7,998 nucleotides of DNA. Origin: an uncultured Rhizobiaceae group bacterium (lineage in GTDB: Bacteria; Pseudomonadota; Alphaproteobacteria; Rhizobiales; Rhizobiaceae). A program made the position numbers and the translations under genes. The stretch spans positions 1-7,998 of the forward strand of contig CAJQOR010000144.1 of the NCBI GenBank assembly GCA_905479965.1, read 5' to 3'. Shown piece by piece: positions 6,716-7,998 of the stretch (positions are counted from its first letter, which is position 1; every line of letters begins with the position of its first letter). The notes beneath the pieces are model-generated. The model saw nothing but the letters and a program-made list of their open reading frames with translations. It made no database searches and was not told the origin of the DNA.

Positions 6716-7998
6716 ATGCTCGATTATAAAGCAGTGCTGTCATATTATCCGACAGCTGTTCCACGCTATACAAGTTACCCAACTGCCCCTCATTTTTCCG
6801 AAGGTTTGGGGGTGAGCGTTTTCAACGATTTGCTTGGAAATTTAAACGTTGATGAACCCATCTCAATTTATATCCACATCCCCTATTGTGATAAACTATG
6901 TTGGTTTTGTGGGTGTAATACCAAGCATACTTTGAAATATGCGCCGGTTGCGCGTTATATGAATTATCTCATTCGAGAGATTGATTTATTGGGTCAAAAG
7001 CTCGATTTCAAACCAAAAATTCAACAGATCCATCTTGGTGGTGGGTCCCCAAGTTTATTAAAGAGCGATGATTTTAGCCGCCTTCGTCATGCGCTGGATG
7101 AGGTGTTTCATTTCTTGCCACATTCGGAGATAAGTGTGGAAATCGATCCATCCGATGTGAGCGAGGATATGCTCTTGGGTGTGAAAGAATTTGGTGTGAC
7201 CCGCGCCAGTATTGGTGTTCAGGATTTTCACTCAGATGTACAAGCTGCGATTAACCGTCCTCAAAGTTTTGAGTTAACCAGAGATGTTGTGACGTCACTG
7301 CGAGAGATGGGTATCAAATCAATCAATATCGATGCTTTATATGGATTGCCACGGCAGAGTTTTGCCCGTTTGATGGATACAATTTCAAAATGTATTTCAC
7401 TTGCCCCTGATCGCATGGCGCTTTTTGGATATGCGCATGTGCCATGGGTGAAAAAACATCAAAATATGATTGCCCAAGATGATTTGCCAGATAGCCATGC
7501 GCGGTTTGAGCATTCAATGGCAGCTAGTCGTGCACTTATTGGGGCAGGGTATGTAGGCATTGGGATCGATCATTTTGCAAAACCCGATGATCGCTTGGCT
7601 ATAGCTGCGCGAACCGGACGTATTCACCGAAATTTTCAGGGCTATACAACGGACGAATGCAAAACGCTCGTTGCATTGGGTGGCTCTTCCATTGGGCGAA
7701 CTGAAAACGGCTTTTATCAAAATGCTGTCGCGACTTCGAGCTATGAAGCGAAGATCGAAAACGGTGAAATTGCTGCGGTAAAGGGTTTGCTTTTGTCAGA
7801 AGATGATAAAGTTAGATCGCATATTATTGAGCGCATCATGTGTGATTTTAAAATAGACTTTAAACAGTTGAGAAGCCTGTCTTCATCTGTAGATACCTAC
7901 CGTGACATCGCGATGAATTTCATTGCTGAGGACCCATTCAACTTAGCAAGTATGGATGATGATATGTTTGAAATTCAAAGTGATGGCAAGCCGTTTAC
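6716..7998 (+). CDS. hemN: HemN, oxygen-independent coproporphyrinogen III dehydrogenase (3' end cut by window)
   Basis: Radical SAM enzyme that converts coproporphyrinogen III to protoporphyrinogen IX without O2, in the cytoplasm. The frame is open from the ATG to the window edge (427 codons), and comparison with family length of about 450 suggests only the last few tens of residues are missing. Evidence: RYTSYPTAPHF near residue 17; the HemN-type cluster motif C58-DKL-C62-WF-C65-G-C67, whose fourth Cys (CxxxCxxCxC) separates true HemN from HemW; the SAM-binding GGG at 108-110; VEIDP at 141-145; GVQDF at 167-171; DALYGLP at 206-212; and GIDHFAKPDD plus HRNFQGYTT near 283-312. No clear ribosome site precedes the ATG, and no other in-frame start exists back to the hemerythrin stop. 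Probably co-transcribed with the hemerythrin gene, supplying haem for cbb3 oxidase at low oxygen. Confidence 0.95.
   Translation, partial: MLDYKAVLSYYPTAVPRYTSYPTAPHFSEGLGVSVFNDLLGNLNVDEPISIYIHIPYCDKLCWFCGCNTKHTLKYAPVARYMNYLIREIDLLGQKLDFKPKIQQIHLGGGSPSLLKSDDFSRLRHALDEVFHFLPHSEISVEIDPSDVSEDMLLGVKEFGVTRASIGVQDFHSDVQAAINRPQSFELTRDVVTSLREMGIKSINIDALYGLPRQSFARLMDTISKCISLAPDRMALFGYAHVPWVKKHQNMIAQDDLPDSHARFEHSMAASRALIGAGYVGIGIDHFAKPDDRLAIAARTGRIHRNFQGYTTDECKTLVALGGSSIGRTENGFYQNAVATSSYEAKIENGEIAAVKGLLLSEDDKVRSHIIERIMCDFKIDFKQLRSLSSSVDTYRDIAMNFIAEDPFNLASMDDDMFEIQSDGKPF

Noticed and set aside
7323..7720. Two minus-strand frames opposite hemN
   Set aside because: They are antisense to a strongly conserved HemN region (DALYGLP, DHFAKPDD, HRNFQGYTT) and have no features of their own.
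1..7998. An entirely new defence, mobile or biosynthetic system
   Set aside because: Every substantial open region is accounted for by cbb3 oxidase, its assembly genes, a hemerythrin protein and HemN. The only gene-free stretch over 100 bases is the 200-base divergent promoter region.

Overview
The window comes from an alphaproteobacterium of moderate GC. The evidence is the gene order ccoN-O-Q-P-G-H-I, the roughly 540-residue CcoN with an N-terminal extension, the FixG/FixH/FixI-like accessory proteins, and an FNR/FixK-type box in front of the operon. A low-to-moderate-GC marine or host-associated lineage is plausible, but the sequence does not fix the genus. I see no mobile element, tRNA, rRNA, CRISPR array or phage gene.

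Left and centre (1-6027, minus strand): one tightly packed operon for the high-affinity, microaerobic cbb3-type cytochrome c oxidase. The structural genes ccoN, ccoO, ccoQ and ccoP come first. They are followed by the assembly genes ccoG (Fe-S/copper redox protein), ccoH (assembly membrane protein) and ccoI (copper-exporting P-type ATPase, cut off by the left edge of the window). Gaps are only 1 to 11 bases except between ccoP and ccoG. There, about 49 bases carry a GC-rich hairpin with a short T run that may separate structural from assembly expression. The small gene ccoQ (51 codons) was read directly from the sequence.

Middle right (6028-6227): a 200-base divergent regulatory region. It holds one perfectly palindromic FNR/FixK-type site, TTGATCTAGATCAA, at 6114-6127. 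Plausible -10 elements lie at the spacing expected for a class II activator site on both sides, so one site could activate both transcripts when oxygen falls.

Right (6228-7998, plus strand): a small hemerythrin (HHE)-domain protein, then hemN, the oxygen-independent coproporphyrinogen III dehydrogenase. hemN runs off the right edge, lacking perhaps its last few tens of residues. 

Taken together this is a low-oxygen respiratory module. The cbb3 oxidase needs two b-type and three c-type haems plus one copper. HemN makes haem without O2, CcoI and CcoG supply copper, and the hemerythrin probably senses or buffers O2, NO or iron. The core genes are well known. The less ordinary parts are the hemerythrin gene placed between the shared FNR box and hemN, the two-sided geometry of that box, the hairpin at the ccoP/ccoG junction, and a possible substitution in a conserved CcoG motif.
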